NCBI RefSeq assembly: GCF_001544535.1
Contig: NZ_FCON02000004.1
Location: 86,561-150,560, forward strand
Reading direction: 5' to 3'
Length of the DNA: 64,000 bases
Source: Caballeronia choica
GTDB lineage: Bacteria > Pseudomonadota > Gammaproteobacteria > Burkholderiales > Burkholderiaceae
A model generated the notes under the pieces. That model worked only from the letters and a program-made list of their open reading frames with translations. It was not told the origin of the DNA and did no database searches. A program made the translations under genes and the position numbers. Positions within the stretch are counted from its first letter, which is position 1. Each line of letters begins with the position of its first letter. This document shows positions 52,468 through 61,362 of the stretch, in pieces.

Positions 52468-53076
52468 GCTTTACCCCTTACGTGAATCTATTGTTTTGTC
52501 TCGCCCGCATCGCTAGGAATCGCCGCCGTCTTTGATGGCCGATTTGGGAGTTGGGTACCCTCAATTGGTCATCGGCGGGTGGGCTGGGAACTTGAGGAAG
52601 GCGTTACAAAATAGTTTCAGACGGCCGTCCGGGAGGGCCGGGGAGTAAGCCGGATGGCGGATTTGAAGGGCGGGGCGGCGACAGGGATTGGTCGCGCGGG
52701 GAATTGCGGATTGTGTCGTGCCGGGACGGTCGGGATCGGCAGCCCGACGGGGGCGTTGCGTAAGATGGGGGCGCTGAAGTCTTTCAGGTCCGCATGGATG
52801 TAAGACCGCGTGGGTTCATCGACGCGCACCTCTGACAAGTCTTGGTCACGGGCGGTCAACCGGCATTTGGCTGGAAACGAATTCGCGCGCACAGCAGTGC
52901 GACGACCGCCGCGCACGATGCCGCGACCTCCGGCGCGCCCAGATTTCGCCGACGCTTATCAGCGTTCGAAGAACTCGACGGCACAACGGCGCGGCCGGCC
53001 CGCCGCTGGCGCGCCGGACCGGACTGGCCGCATGCTTCACGAGCGGACGGCCAACACCGCAACTGCGGTCACGAGA
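52468..53076. other. Upstream region of the octapeptide-repeat gene
   Basis: The 609 bases up to the next gene hold the promoter of the repeat gene, but I cannot place it with confidence; a TATTTTGT on the minus strand near 52605-52612 is a candidate -10. Open frames here lack protein-like composition. No tRNA, att site or insertion sequence is visible. Confidence 0.5.
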
Positions 53077-53550
53077 CTACACACGGCCTCCCGGCCGCCC
53101 AAGCCCGCGCAACTCCGTGCTCAGTTTCCCGCCCTCTTCCGGCCGGCCATGAAACGCGGCCGGCGTGTTCTGGAACATCTCGATCCGGTACACGCCATCG
53201 CATAGCGAGAGCACCATCGTCTGAATCGCGTTCAGCTCGGGATTCAGGTCATCCGCGCCGCGCGGCCACATGCCCGCCGCGCCGCGCAGCAGAAGCACCT
53301 GTCCGCTTGCCATTCGCCGCACTTCGCGCACCTTCGCGACGAAGAGCGGCGTCGCGTGCTGCGTGAAAATCGACGCGAGATGCGCGTCGATGGCAGTGCG
53401 CGAATCGATGGTGCTTCCATCGAAACCCACCATGCTGCCGCGCTCGGCAAATCGCGCGGCCATTGCACGTGCGTCCTGCCGGTTCCAGTCATCGAGCAGC
53501 GCGAAATACACCCGGCGCGCCGCCGCCGTCCAATCGTCGAGTTCGTTCAT
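53077..53550 (-). CDS. SgcJ/EcaC-type NTF2-like protein
   Basis: The 157-residue protein has the cone-shaped SnoaL/NTF2-like pattern: an amphipathic helix (DWTAAARRVYFALLDDWNRQ), FAERGSMVGFDGS, IFTQHATPLFVAKV, and long C-terminal beta strands, the layout of SgcJ/EcaC proteins of unknown function. The start at 53550 overlaps the upstream LysE-type gene by four bases (ATGA), so the pair is probably translated together. A much longer frame upstream of this start is a shadow of the LysE gene. Confidence 0.8.
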   Translation of the reverse strand: MNELDDWTAAARRVYFALLDDWNRQDARAMAARFAERGSMVGFDGSTIDSRTAIDAHLASIFTQHATPLFVAKVREVRRMASGQVLLLRGAAGMWPRGADDLNPELNAIQTMVLSLCDGVYRIEMFQNTPAAFHGRPEEGGKLSTELRGLGRPGGRV

Positions 53551-54176
53551 GTCGCCTTCTTCCATGCCGCCGCGAAAATCCCCGCGCCCATCAGCAACGC
53601 GCCGCCCGTGCGGTTGACCGCGCGTTGCACCGAAACCTGGCGAATCGCCCGTCGCGCGCCGGACGCCAGCAGCGCATAAGCGAATGAGTTGACCGCCGCG
53701 ATGCCCACAAACGTCGCCTCGAAAATCGCGATCTGCGACACCGTGGCCACATGCGGATCGATAAACTGCGGCACGAACGCGACGAAGAAAATCATGCTCT
53801 TCGGATTGAGCGTCGTCACCGCGTAGGCGTGCGCCATGATGCGGCCGGTGCGCACTTCTTCGGGCGCCTTCATTTCGTCGGCATTCACGATGGGCGCGCG
53901 CCAAAGTTTCAGGCCCAGATAAACCAGATACGCGGCGCCGATCCACTTCAGCACCATGAATAATTCCGCCGATGCCGCGAGCAATACGCCGAGGCCGAGC
54001 ATCGACGCGGTCATGGCGGTCAGGTCGCCGAGCGCGACGCCGGCGGTGGTCGCGAATGCGTATTTGCGTCCGTGTCCGAGCGCGTAGGAAACGACCAGCA
54101 AAACGGTCGGTCCGGGAATCGCCACCAGAATCGCCGAAGCGATTGCGAAAGGCAGCCATTGAGCGAGGGTCATCAA
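53547..54176 (-). CDS. LysE/RhtB family amino-acid exporter
   Basis: The 209-residue inner-membrane protein has IPGPTVLLVVSYALGHGRKYA at residues about 21-41 and TTLNPKSMIFFVAFVPQF in mid-protein, both typical of LysE/RhtB exporters, with about six hydrophobic segments. The substrate is unknown. It is a different branch from the LysE gene at 137, with which it shares only family motifs. It is the first gene of a two-gene unit with the NTF2-like gene. Confidence 0.88.
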   Translation of the reverse strand: MMTLAQWLPFAIASAILVAIPGPTVLLVVSYALGHGRKYAFATTAGVALGDLTAMTASMLGLGVLLAASAELFMVLKWIGAAYLVYLGLKLWRAPIVNADEMKAPEEVRTGRIMAHAYAVTTLNPKSMIFFVAFVPQFIDPHVATVSQIAIFEATFVGIAAVNSFAYALLASGARRAIRQVSVQRAVNRTGGALLMGAGIFAAAWKKAT

Positions 54177-54634
54177 ATGCCTCCGTTGATCTTATTCGCC
54201 GATTTATCCACGAAGGCGCGGTGTTGACAAGCCCTTCCGAGGGTTGAATGCGGGTATTTGATGGCCGCTTCATGCGACGTCCCAACGTCGATTGGCACGT
54301 TTTATTCCGCGCCGCCGACTTGGGTGACAGCACGATTTTCGCCAATAAAGCGTGTTATTTCAGCCTCCGTGCAGCCTGTTTACGACCGCTTGGTTGCGGC
54401 GCATCAATTCAACTGCACAGTGTTCATAAAACCGTCGTCGACCCGCAAGCGCTTCTGATGGCTCTCACGATTATTCGTAAGTTTTTTAAAAACACGCCTG
54501 CGACAATCTGTCGTGTTGCGAGCGCACACAAGATGTGCTTGTAACTTGCAAATTCTCGTCTAGGATAAACGCTGCGGATTAAGCCAATTAAATATATAGC
54601 TAATTCCCGAGACATTTCCGCTTGGAGGCAATAC
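54177..54634. other. AT-rich upstream region of the small secreted protein gene
   Basis: These 458 bases are AT-rich for the window and contain no credible gene. A near-DnaA-box TTATCCACG lies at 54204-54212, alone. TATATA at 54593-54598 may be the -10 of the gene at 54635, but no matching -35 was found. Confidence 0.5.
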
Positions 54635-54976
54635 ATGAAAAAACGCGCCAGTGCTTTAGTCGTGATGGTCGGTTTGTTCGCCGCGATGTCGGCGGTCCAC
54701 GCGGATAGCGTGATCCAGCCCCAGCAGACTTTCAAATTCAGGCCCAATTCGTACGGCTGCCTCTCAAAAGACAAATTTGATTCCGCCGACCAGCACGCGC
54801 AGGCGGGCGAGCAACAGAAGATGCAGCAATTCTTCGAAGGCTACGAATGTGTCTCGACGCCTGTCGATTCGCATTTCCGCGTATTGCGCGTAGTGGGTCA
54901 CGATGTCGAATTCGTCAATGCGGCGAATAGTGACACGCAGGGCATGTGGACTGCCGATCGCTTCATCGAGCAATAA
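54635..54976 (+). CDS. Small secreted protein of unknown function
   Basis: The 113-residue protein has a clear Sec signal peptide (KKR, then ALVVMVGLFAAMSAVHA) with likely cleavage after residue 23 (AVHA-DS). The mature part of 90 residues is hydrophilic with two Cys (GCLSKDKF and GYECVST), which could form one disulfide. A GGAGGC ribosome site precedes the ATG. I recognise no family. It converges with the IlvD-type gene and shares its terminator region. Confidence 0.8.
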   Translation: MKKRASALVVMVGLFAAMSAVHADSVIQPQQTFKFRPNSYGCLSKDKFDSADQHAQAGEQQKMQQFFEGYECVSTPVDSHFRVLRVVGHDVEFVNAANSDTQGMWTADRFIEQ

Positions 54977-55005
54977 GTCGAGCAATAAGCGCGTTTGATT
55001 CGGCA

Positions 55006-55042
55006 ATAAAAAAGCCGATGCGATTCATAATCGCATCGGCCA
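55006..55042 (-). terminator. Terminator after the IlvD-type dehydratase gene
   Basis: GCCGATGCGATT and AATCGCATCGGC form a perfect 12-bp stem with a 3-base loop; on the minus strand T6 follows. It lies 31 bases after the dehydratase stop. Confidence 0.9.
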
Positions 55043-55072
55043 ACACCTTCGTCCAATCAATCTGAATCGCGA

Positions 55073-56800
55073 TTAATGCGAATCGCGCGGCACCGGTGCG
55101 CCGCTGGAACCGACCAGAAAATCGAGGTCGGCGCCCTGGTCCGCTTGCAGGACGTGATCGACGTAGAGCTTGTAGTAACCGCGCGCCGGGCTGGCGGGCT
55201 TTTGCCACGCACGCCGCCGCCGTTCGAGTTCGTCGTCCGACACTTCCAGATGCAGCCGCCGCGCCTCGACATCGAGTTCGATCATGTCGCCCGTCTGCAC
55301 GAACGCGAGCGGCCCGCCCGCCGCCGCTTCCGGCGACACGTGCAGCACCACCGCGCCGTAAGCCGTGCCGCTCATGCGGCCATCGGAAATGCGGACCATG
55401 TCGGTGATGCCCTTTTGCAGCACCTTCTTCGGCAGCGGCATGTTGCCGACTTCCGCAAAGCCCGGATAACCCTTCGGCCCCGCGCCCTTGAGCACCATCA
55501 CGCAGTTCTCGTCGATGTCGAGTGACTCGTCGTCGATTTTCTCGTGCAGTTCCTCGATGGTTTCGAACACGACCGCCCGCCCGCGATGCTTGAGCAGTTT
55601 CGCCGTCGCGGCCGAGGGCTTGATCACGGCGCCGTTCGGCGCGAGATTGCCCTTCAGCACCGCGATGCCCGCCTTCGGCTTGAACGGGGCTTCGAACGTC
55701 GTGATGACCTTTTCGTCGTAGTTCGGCGCGTTGTTGACGTTGTCCCAGATCGACTTTCCGTTGACGGTCAGCGCGTCCTTGTGCAGCAAGCCCTGCTCGC
55801 CGAGTTGCCTCAGCACGGCGGGCAGCCCGCCCGCATAGTAGAAATCCTCCATCAGGAATTCGCCCGACGGCTGCAGGTTCACCAGACACGGCACATCCGA
55901 ACCCAGCTCCCAGTCCGCCAGATTCAGCTCGACGCCAATCCGCTTCGCCAACGCGATCAGGTGAATCACCGCGTTGGTCGACCCGCCGATCGCCGCATTC
56001 GTGCGAATCGCGTTCTCAAAGGCTTCGCGCGTGAGGATCTTGTCCATCGTGAGGTCTTCGCGAACCATGTCGACGATCCGCCGCCCCGCCATGTGCGCGA
56101 GCACCTGGCGCCGCGCATCGACGGCCGGAATCGCCGCGTTGTGCGGCAGCCCCATGCCGAGCGATTCGACCATCGACGCCATCGTCGACGCCGTGCCCAT
56201 CGTCATGCAGTGCCCGCGCGAGCGGTTCATGCACGATTCGGCTTCGGTGAACTCCTCCTGCGTCATGGTTCCCGCGCGCACTTCCTCCGACATCTGCCAC
56301 ACGCCCGTGCCCGAGCCGATATTCTTGCCGCGGAATTTGCCGTTCAACATCGGCCCGCCCGATACGGCGAGCGCCGGCAAATTGCACGACGCCGCGCCCA
56401 TCAGCAGCGCGGGCGTGGTCTTGTCGCAGCCGACCAGCAGGATCACGCCGTCCATCGGATTGCCGCGTATCGATTCCTCGACGTCCATCGACGCGAGGTT
56501 GCGGAACAGCATCGCGGTCGGACGCAGGTTCGTTTCGCCGAGCGACATCACCGGAAACTCGAGCGGCAGCCCGCCGGCCTCGCGCACGCCCTTTTTCACA
56601 TACTCGGCAAGCTCGCGGAAATGCGCGTTGCAGGGCGTCAGTTCCGACCACGTATTGCAGATCCCGATGACCGGACGGCCATCGAAATTGTCGTGCGGAA
56701 TGCCCTGGTTCTTCATCCACGAGCGGTGCAGGAAGCCGTCCCTGTCCTGCAAGCCGAACCACGCCTGACTGCGCAGCGGCTTCTTGTTCGAATCAGCCAT
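55073..56800 (-). CDS. IlvD/Edd-family sugar-acid dehydratase
   Basis: The 575-residue iron-sulfur enzyme has CNTWSELTPCNAHFRELA, VGCDKTTPALLM and MGTASTMASMVESLGMGLP with the cluster-binding Cys residues, and SGRMSGTAYGAVVLHVSPEA near the C-terminus. The sequence and length fit sugar-acid dehydratases such as L-arabinonate dehydratase more than dihydroxyacid dehydratase, since IlvD proper usually differs at the N-terminus and is longer. The adjacent divergent GbpR-like regulator supports a sugar catabolic role. The exact substrate is uncertain. Confidence 0.85.
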   Translation of the reverse strand: MADSNKKPLRSQAWFGLQDRDGFLHRSWMKNQGIPHDNFDGRPVIGICNTWSELTPCNAHFRELAEYVKKGVREAGGLPLEFPVMSLGETNLRPTAMLFRNLASMDVEESIRGNPMDGVILLVGCDKTTPALLMGAASCNLPALAVSGGPMLNGKFRGKNIGSGTGVWQMSEEVRAGTMTQEEFTEAESCMNRSRGHCMTMGTASTMASMVESLGMGLPHNAAIPAVDARRQVLAHMAGRRIVDMVREDLTMDKILTREAFENAIRTNAAIGGSTNAVIHLIALAKRIGVELNLADWELGSDVPCLVNLQPSGEFLMEDFYYAGGLPAVLRQLGEQGLLHKDALTVNGKSIWDNVNNAPNYDEKVITTFEAPFKPKAGIAVLKGNLAPNGAVIKPSAATAKLLKHRGRAVVFETIEELHEKIDDESLDIDENCVMVLKGAGPKGYPGFAEVGNMPLPKKVLQKGITDMVRISDGRMSGTAYGAVVLHVSPEAAAGGPLAFVQTGDMIELDVEARRLHLEVSDDELERRRRAWQKPASPARGYYKLYVDHVLQADQGADLDFLVGSSGAPVPRDSH

Positions 56801-56944
56801 CGTTGCTCCTCCAAATGTTCTTGTCCGGCCGACTCACGCTTTCGGACTACACGCTTGGCTAGGCGGCACTGGTCGAGCAGAGCGTAACCAGTCCCGCGAT
56901 GACTTTCCAATCAGTTTTCGGCCGATCGCAATATCAAAACCGGT

Positions 56945-57961
56945 ATGGCATCATCGAGTATCCCGAAAACACCGGACCCGCACGCGATGCCGCAAAGTTA
57001 CTCGAACTGGTTCGTGCGAGCACGCCTGAAGACGCGCCAGTTGTTGCTGCTCGCGGCGATGGAGGAAGAAGGCAACGTGCGCCGCGCCGCCGACGTGCTC
57101 GGCATGACGCAGCCGGCGGCATCGCGGCTGCTGAAGGAACTGGAGGATGTGCTGGACGTGCGCCTGTTCGACCGCACGCCGCACGGCATGCACGCGACGC
57201 TCTACGGCGAAGTGATGATCCGCCACGCGCGGATGGTGCTGTCGAATCTGAGCCAGGCGCACGATGAAATCTCGGCGCTGCGCTCGGGGCTTGCCGGTCA
57301 GGTGCAGATCGGCACGATCGCCACCGCCGCCGCGACGATGGTGCCGCTGGCGATCTCGCGCGTGAAGGCGCGCTATCCGCAGTTGCAGATCTGGCTGCAA
57401 GTGGAGACTTCGGACGTGATGCTGCCGCGCATCGCGCAAGGCGAACTCGACATCATGGTCGGACGCGTGCTCGAACGGCAGGGTCAGTTCAAGGACACCG
57501 TGCGCTACGAGCCGCTCGCCGACGAGCCGCTTTGTGTCGTCGCGCGACCCGGTCATCCGATGGAAAACGCGACCGGGCTGACGCTGGGTGGCATCGTGAA
57601 TGCAAGCTGGGTCCTGCATCCGCCGGGCAGCGTGTTGCGGCATCGGTTCGACCTGACTTTCTCGCAGATCGGGCTCAATCCGCCGCAAAATGTCGTCAAT
57701 ACCAACAATTTCCTGGCAATTTCGAGCCTGCTCCTGCAAAGCGACATGCTCGCGGTCGTGCCCGAGGAAGTGGCGCGGCAATACGAGGAATTCGGCGTGC
57801 TCAAGCGCCTTTCGATCGAATTGCCTTGCCGGATGGACGCTTTCGGTATCATCACGCGGCAAACGCAATTGCTGTCGCCGGCGGCGACCGTCGTGCTCAA
57901 CGCGTTGCGCGAGGCGGCCGTCGAGGTGTACGGCACGTCTTTCGAACCCTCGACCGCCTGA
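56945..57961 (+). CDS. LysR-family regulator, GbpR-like
   Basis: The 338-residue protein has a LysR winged HTH (GNVRRAADVLGMTQPAASRLL) and an effector domain (HDEISALRSGLAGQVQIGTIA, VLERQGQFKDTVRYEPLADE). It resembles regulators called GbpR that control galactose/arabinose-type sugar use. It is divergent from the sugar-acid dehydratase gene with 144 bases between, a usual arrangement of a LysR regulator and target. The ATG at 56945 is the longest start; 56987 (MPQSYSNWFVRARL) is equally plausible, and neither has a clear ribosome site. Confidence 0.85.
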   Translation: MASSSIPKTPDPHAMPQSYSNWFVRARLKTRQLLLLAAMEEEGNVRRAADVLGMTQPAASRLLKELEDVLDVRLFDRTPHGMHATLYGEVMIRHARMVLSNLSQAHDEISALRSGLAGQVQIGTIATAAATMVPLAISRVKARYPQLQIWLQVETSDVMLPRIAQGELDIMVGRVLERQGQFKDTVRYEPLADEPLCVVARPGHPMENATGLTLGGIVNASWVLHPPGSVLRHRFDLTFSQIGLNPPQNVVNTNNFLAISSLLLQSDMLAVVPEEVARQYEEFGVLKRLSIELPCRMDAFGIITRQTQLLSPAATVVLNALREAAVEVYGTSFEPSTA

Positions 57962-57973
57962 AACCTCTTACTC

Positions 57974-58000
57974 AAGCCGGCTCGAACAGCCGGCCTTTTG
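57974..58000 (+). terminator. Short hairpin after the GbpR-like gene
   Basis: AGCCGGC and GCCGGCC pair around TCGAACA, followed by TTTTG. A weak intrinsic terminator between the LysR gene and yaeQ. Confidence 0.55.
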
Positions 58001-58007
58001 GTGTTGC

Positions 58008-58559
58008 ATGGCCCTCAAATCGACGATTTACAAAGCGGAACTCCAGATTGCCGACATGGATCGGCACTACTACGGCGATCACTCGCTGACCATCGCGCGC
58101 CATCCGTCGGAAACCGATGAGCGGATGATGGTGCGCGTCGCCGCGTTCGGGCTGTTCGCGGACGAGCGGCTCGAGTTCGGCAAGGGCTTGTCCGACACGG
58201 ACGAGCCCGATCTCTGGCAAAAAGACCTTACCGGGCAAATCGAGACGTGGATCGAGGTCGGCCAACCCGACGAGCGGCGCATCGCGAAGGCGAGCGGCCG
58301 CGCGGGACGCGTGATCGTGATCGCCTATGCGGGCCGGACCGCCGATATCTGGTGGCAAGGCGTGAAGGGCAAGGTCGAACGGATGCAGAACGTGACCGTC
58401 TGGTCGCTGAAGGACGGTGTAGGCGAGGCGCTCGGCGCACTGGCCGAACGCACGATGCGGTTGCAACTGACGATGCAGGACGGCGAGGCGTCGCTCGGCA
58501 GCGCAACGGTCGACCCGGTGGCCCTCCACTGGACGGTGCTGAAGCCGCCCGGGAAATAA
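58008..58559 (+). CDS. yaeQ: YaeQ-family protein
   Basis: The 183-residue protein matches YaeQ along its length: MALKSTIYKAELQIADMDRH, HPSETDERMMVRVAAF, WIEVGQPDERRIAKASGRA, and a C-terminal beta-rich end. YaeQ folds like a PD-(D/E)xK nuclease, but its function is not established; an early link to RfaH-suppression was later questioned. The start at 58008 gives the family N-terminus. It lies 46 bases after the GbpR-like gene and converges with the VOC-family gene. Confidence 0.93.
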   Translation: MALKSTIYKAELQIADMDRHYYGDHSLTIARHPSETDERMMVRVAAFGLFADERLEFGKGLSDTDEPDLWQKDLTGQIETWIEVGQPDERRIAKASGRAGRVIVIAYAGRTADIWWQGVKGKVERMQNVTVWSLKDGVGEALGALAERTMRLQLTMQDGEASLGSATVDPVALHWTVLKPPGK

Positions 58560-58562
58560 CAC

Positions 58563-58970
58563 TCAGGCGTCGGGCGGTCCCTTCAGCTCGATCAGATTCC
58601 CTTCCGGATCGAACAGGTAAAGCGAAGGACCGTAGCCCTCGGCGCCGTATCGATTGGCTTCCTCGCCGATGCGTGCGCCGCTTTCCGTGAGATGCCGGCA
58701 CAGCTCGGCCGGATCGAAAGGTTCGACGCGCAGGCAGAGATGATCCATGTTGCGGCCCGCACCGGGCGCGCCGCTATCCGGCCGGTCGATTTTTGCGCCG
58801 ACAGCCAACAGGTCGATCAGCGAGCGGCCGGCCCGCAACTGCACGAGACCGAGATCGCGCTGCTCCTTTTCGACCGGACATCCGAGCGCGGCGCCGTAAA
58901 AGCGCACCATGTTGTCGAGATCGGCGCAGCGAATCACGACGTGATCGATTTCGCGGATGGTGAAGTGCAT
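58563..58970 (-). CDS. VOC-superfamily (glyoxalase-like) protein
   Basis: The 135-residue protein has the paired beta-alpha-beta-beta-beta modules of the vicinal-oxygen-chelate fold: IDHVVIRCADLDNMVRFYGAA at residues 8-28, MDHLCLRVEPFD near 76, and SLYLFDPEGNLIELKG at the end. The metal ligands His10, His77 and Glu (in LIELKG) are present, so it may be an active enzyme; the substrate is unknown. It is convergent with yaeQ, three bases away. The predicted sRNA at 59048 terminates in its upstream region on the same strand. Confidence 0.88.
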   Translation of the reverse strand: MHFTIREIDHVVIRCADLDNMVRFYGAALGCPVEKEQRDLGLVQLRAGRSLIDLLAVGAKIDRPDSGAPGAGRNMDHLCLRVEPFDPAELCRHLTESGARIGEEANRYGAEGYGPSLYLFDPEGNLIELKGPPDA

Positions 58971-59047
58971 CGTCGCTCCTCGTTTCAGGGATGGCGCAAA
59001 CGAGTGTACTGCCGTCCGGGGAACGGCTCACGGCAAAGCGAGCGGGC

Positions 59048-59111
59048 AAAAAAAAGCCCGCTCGTTGCGGAGCGGGCTGAATCCATATCAGGAGGAGACA
59101 TGGAGGAGACA
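59048..59111 (-). ncRNA. Predicted 64-nt sRNA with two anti-Shine-Dalgarno motifs
   Basis: On the minus strand a promoter at 59146-59118 is followed by a 5' segment with two TCTCCTCC motifs (complement of 59091-59098 and 59102-59109) in an 11-base direct repeat, a short linker, and the terminator GCCCGCTC-CGCAAC-GAGCGGGC with T8 ending at 59048. The CUCCUCC motif can pair with ribosome-binding sites of many mRNAs. This is a familiar sRNA layout in Burkholderia and alpha-proteobacteria; I cannot verify which named family, if any, it belongs to. Confidence 0.72.
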
Positions 59112-59117
59112 GTTCCA

Positions 59118-59146
59118 ATAATACACAGCAGGTTGGTGCGACGCAA
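59118..59146 (-). promoter_or_regulatory. Sigma-70-type promoter of the predicted sRNA
   Basis: On the minus strand TTGCGT (59146-59141) and TATTAT (59123-59118) are separated by 17 bases. Transcription would start near 59111. Confidence 0.7.
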
Positions 59147-59308
59147 TAGAAATTTTAGTGCAAACCCCTATGGCGCCAAATTTTCGCTTCAGGGCGATTT
59201 CGTGGCCGCGCGGCCCGAAATCCGGGAAATGACAGCGCAAGAAGCGGCGCGTACGCTCGAAGGCAGCGCTCTACAGTGGTCACGTACCCAGAGCCAATCG
59301 AGGTTGCC

Positions 59309-60427
59309 ATGAACATCGCATTCGAAATCCCGTCCGAAAACACGTTTTCTTCCGATGAAAGCCGCTGGCAAGCCGTCGTCGAGCGCGACCCGCACGCAGA
59401 CGGCGCTTTCTTCTTCGCTGTGCGCACCACGGGCGTGTTCTGCCGGCCGTCGTGCGCGTCGCGGGCGCCGCGCCGGGAAAACGTCGAGTTCTTCCCGACG
59501 ACAAACGCGGCCGAAACCGCCGGCTATCGGCCGTGCAAGCGTTGCCAGCCGACGAGCCTCCCGCGCGAACTCGCGATCGTCGAGCGCGCGTGCAAGGCGC
59601 TCGACGCCGATCCGCAGCAACGCCTGACGCTCGCCCAGTTGAGCGACGCCGTCCACGTCAGCCCGTTTCACTTGCAGCGGTTGTTCACGCGCGTGGTCGG
59701 CGTGTCGCCGCGGCAATATCAGGCCGCGCGCCGTGCCGAAGCGTTGCGCGACGGCCTGCAACGCGGCCAGAACGTGACGCGCGCCACGCATGACGCTGGC
59801 TTCGGCTCGCCGTCGCGCATGTACGAAGCGGCATCGGCGGAACTGGGCATGACGCCGTCGGTGTATCGGAGGAAGGGCGCCGGGCTTACCGTGCACTTCG
59901 CCACCGCCGACACACCGCTCGGCTCGGTGCTCGTCGCCGCGACCGACAAGGGCATCTGCAAGATCGCGTTCGGCGACGATCCGCGAGCGCTCGAGGGCGA
60001 ACTGGCGGCGGAGTTGTCGCAGGCGGAGCGCATCGAGGATCGCGGGCGCGTGCAGCCGTTCATCGCGCAGATCCGCGCGTATCTGGAAGGCACGCGCGAG
60101 CGGTTCGACCTGCCGCTCGACATCGGCGCGACCGCGTTCCAGCAGCGCGTGTGGGATGCGCTGCGACGTATCCCGTACGGCGAGACGCGCAGCTATTCCG
60201 ACATCGCCGACGCGCTCGGCGCGCCGCGCGCCGTGCGGGCCGTGGCGAACGCGTGCGCGTCGAATCCGGTGGCGCTCGCGATTCCGTGTCATCGGGTCGT
60301 GCATAAGGGCGGCGGGCTGTCGGGGTATCGCTGGGGGACGCCGCGCAAGGCCGCGTTGTTGAAAGCGGAGCGCGCGCACGATGCAGCGGGGCCCCGTGGC
60401 ACCGCGGACGTGGACGAGTTCGCGTGA
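59309..60427 (+). CDS. ada: Ada: adaptive-response regulator and O6-alkylguanine methyltransferase
   Basis: The 372-residue protein has the full Ada layout. The N-terminal zinc and methyl-acceptor domain has Cys45, Cys49, Cys76 and Cys79 (FCRPSC, PCKRC), matching E. coli Cys38/42/69/72. An AraC-type HTH follows (LAQLSDAVHVSPFHLQRLF, about residues 110-130), then the methyltransferase domain with IPCHRVVHKGGGLSGYRWG. Ada repairs methyl phosphotriesters and O6-methylguanine and, once methylated, activates its own operon. The start at 59309 was chosen for the family N-terminus. It overlaps alkA by four bases. Confidence 0.95.
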   Translation: MNIAFEIPSENTFSSDESRWQAVVERDPHADGAFFFAVRTTGVFCRPSCASRAPRRENVEFFPTTNAAETAGYRPCKRCQPTSLPRELAIVERACKALDADPQQRLTLAQLSDAVHVSPFHLQRLFTRVVGVSPRQYQAARRAEALRDGLQRGQNVTRATHDAGFGSPSRMYEAASAELGMTPSVYRRKGAGLTVHFATADTPLGSVLVAATDKGICKIAFGDDPRALEGELAAELSQAERIEDRGRVQPFIAQIRAYLEGTRERFDLPLDIGATAFQQRVWDALRRIPYGETRSYSDIADALGAPRAVRAVANACASNPVALAIPCHRVVHKGGGLSGYRWGTPRKAALLKAERAHDAAGPRGTADVDEFA

Positions 60428-61362
60428 GCGCCGTAGACAAAAACCGCCTCGTCACACTCAACCTGCCGTTCGTCGAGCCCTACGACTGGCCGCGCGTCCT
60501 GCGCTTCTTCGCGGGACGCGCGACGCGCGGCGTCGAAACCGTCGAAGCGGGCGCGTATCGTCGGGCGATCGAATGGCCGGACGACGACGGCGCGCTCGTC
60601 GCAGGCACGCTGAGCGTCACGCGCCATCCGAAAAAAGCTTGCCTCGTCGTGACACTCGAAGGCGACGTCGCGCGCCACGGCAAAGCGATCGGCAAGCACC
60701 TCGCCCGCATGTTCGACCTGCTGGCCGATGCGCCCGCCATCGGCCAGCATCTCGCGCGCGATCCGTGGTTCGCCCCGCTCGTCGACGCCGCGCCCGGCCT
60801 GCGCGTGCCCGGCGCGTGGTCCGGCTTCGAGCTGGTCGTGCGCGCGATCGTCGGCCAGCAGGTCAGCGTGAAGGCGGCTTCGACGATCATCGGGCGCATC
60901 GTCGAGCGCGCGGGCACGCAGCTCACCGATCATCCACATGCCGATACCGCCTGGCGCTTCCCCTCGCCCGCCGCGCTCGCCGCCGCCGACATGGAGAAGA
61001 TCGGCATGCCGGGCAAGCGGGTCGCGGCGTTGCAGGGCTTCGCGCGCGAGGTGGCATCGGGCGCGCTGCCGCTCGACGACTCGCGCGCCGACCGGGACGC
61101 ATTGCGCGCCGCCCTGCTCGCGATGCCCGGCATCGGCCCGTGGACGGTCGAATATGTCGCGATGCGCGCGCTGCGCGATCCCGACGCGTGGCCCGGCACC
61201 GATCTGATCCTGATGCAGTCGCTCGCGGCGCGCGATCCATCGATGGCCAAGGCGGCTGTCTTGCGCGCACGGGCCGAGGCGTGGCGCCCGTATCGGGCCT
61301 ACGCGGCACTGCATTTGTGGAACGAGATCGCAGACCAGGCCGGCACGGCCCGGGGCGGATAG
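60424..61362 (+). CDS. alkA: DNA-3-methyladenine glycosylase II
   Basis: The 312-residue base-excision enzyme has an N-terminal AlkA_N domain (LVTLNLPFVEPYDWPRVLRF) and a helix-hairpin-helix GPD core: VRAIVGQQVSVKAASTIIGR, LLAMPGIGPWTVEYVAMRAL, and the catalytic Asp in WPGTDLILMQ (about residue 262). It removes 3-methyladenine and other alkylated bases. It starts with GTG inside the Ada stop (GTGA), so expression is coupled to ada, as expected in an adaptive-response operon. Confidence 0.95.
   Translation: MSAVDKNRLVTLNLPFVEPYDWPRVLRFFAGRATRGVETVEAGAYRRAIEWPDDDGALVAGTLSVTRHPKKACLVVTLEGDVARHGKAIGKHLARMFDLLADAPAIGQHLARDPWFAPLVDAAPGLRVPGAWSGFELVVRAIVGQQVSVKAASTIIGRIVERAGTQLTDHPHADTAWRFPSPAALAAADMEKIGMPGKRVAALQGFAREVASGALPLDDSRADRDALRAALLAMPGIGPWTVEYVAMRALRDPDAWPGTDLILMQSLAARDPSMAKAAVLRARAEAWRPYRAYAALHLWNEIADQAGTARGG

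Noticed and set aside
52610-52626. GCCGTCTGAA on the minus strand, identical to the Neisseria DNA-uptake core
   Set aside because: A single occurrence in the window is compatible with chance, and the organism is not a Neisseria.
52617-53205. Open frames of 99 to 174 codons upstream of the repeat gene
   Set aside because: All are Arg/Pro/Ala-rich with no ribosome site and no family resemblance, as expected from random GC-rich DNA.
54204-54212. TTATCCACG, one mismatch from a DnaA box, 18 kb from dnaA
   Set aside because: Isolated, with no cluster or AT-rich unwinding element beside it. Not evidence for a second origin.
53551-54345. N-terminal extension of the NTF2-like gene to 422 residues
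   Set aside because: The added part is an Arg-rich shadow of the LysE-type gene in another frame; the true start at 53550 is coupled by ATGA.
59099-59312. Plus-strand frame starting ATG GAG GAG after AGGAGGAG, 71 codons
   Set aside because: The apparent ribosome site is the complement of the sRNA motifs. The opposite strand has a full promoter and terminator, and the peptide has no recognisable character.
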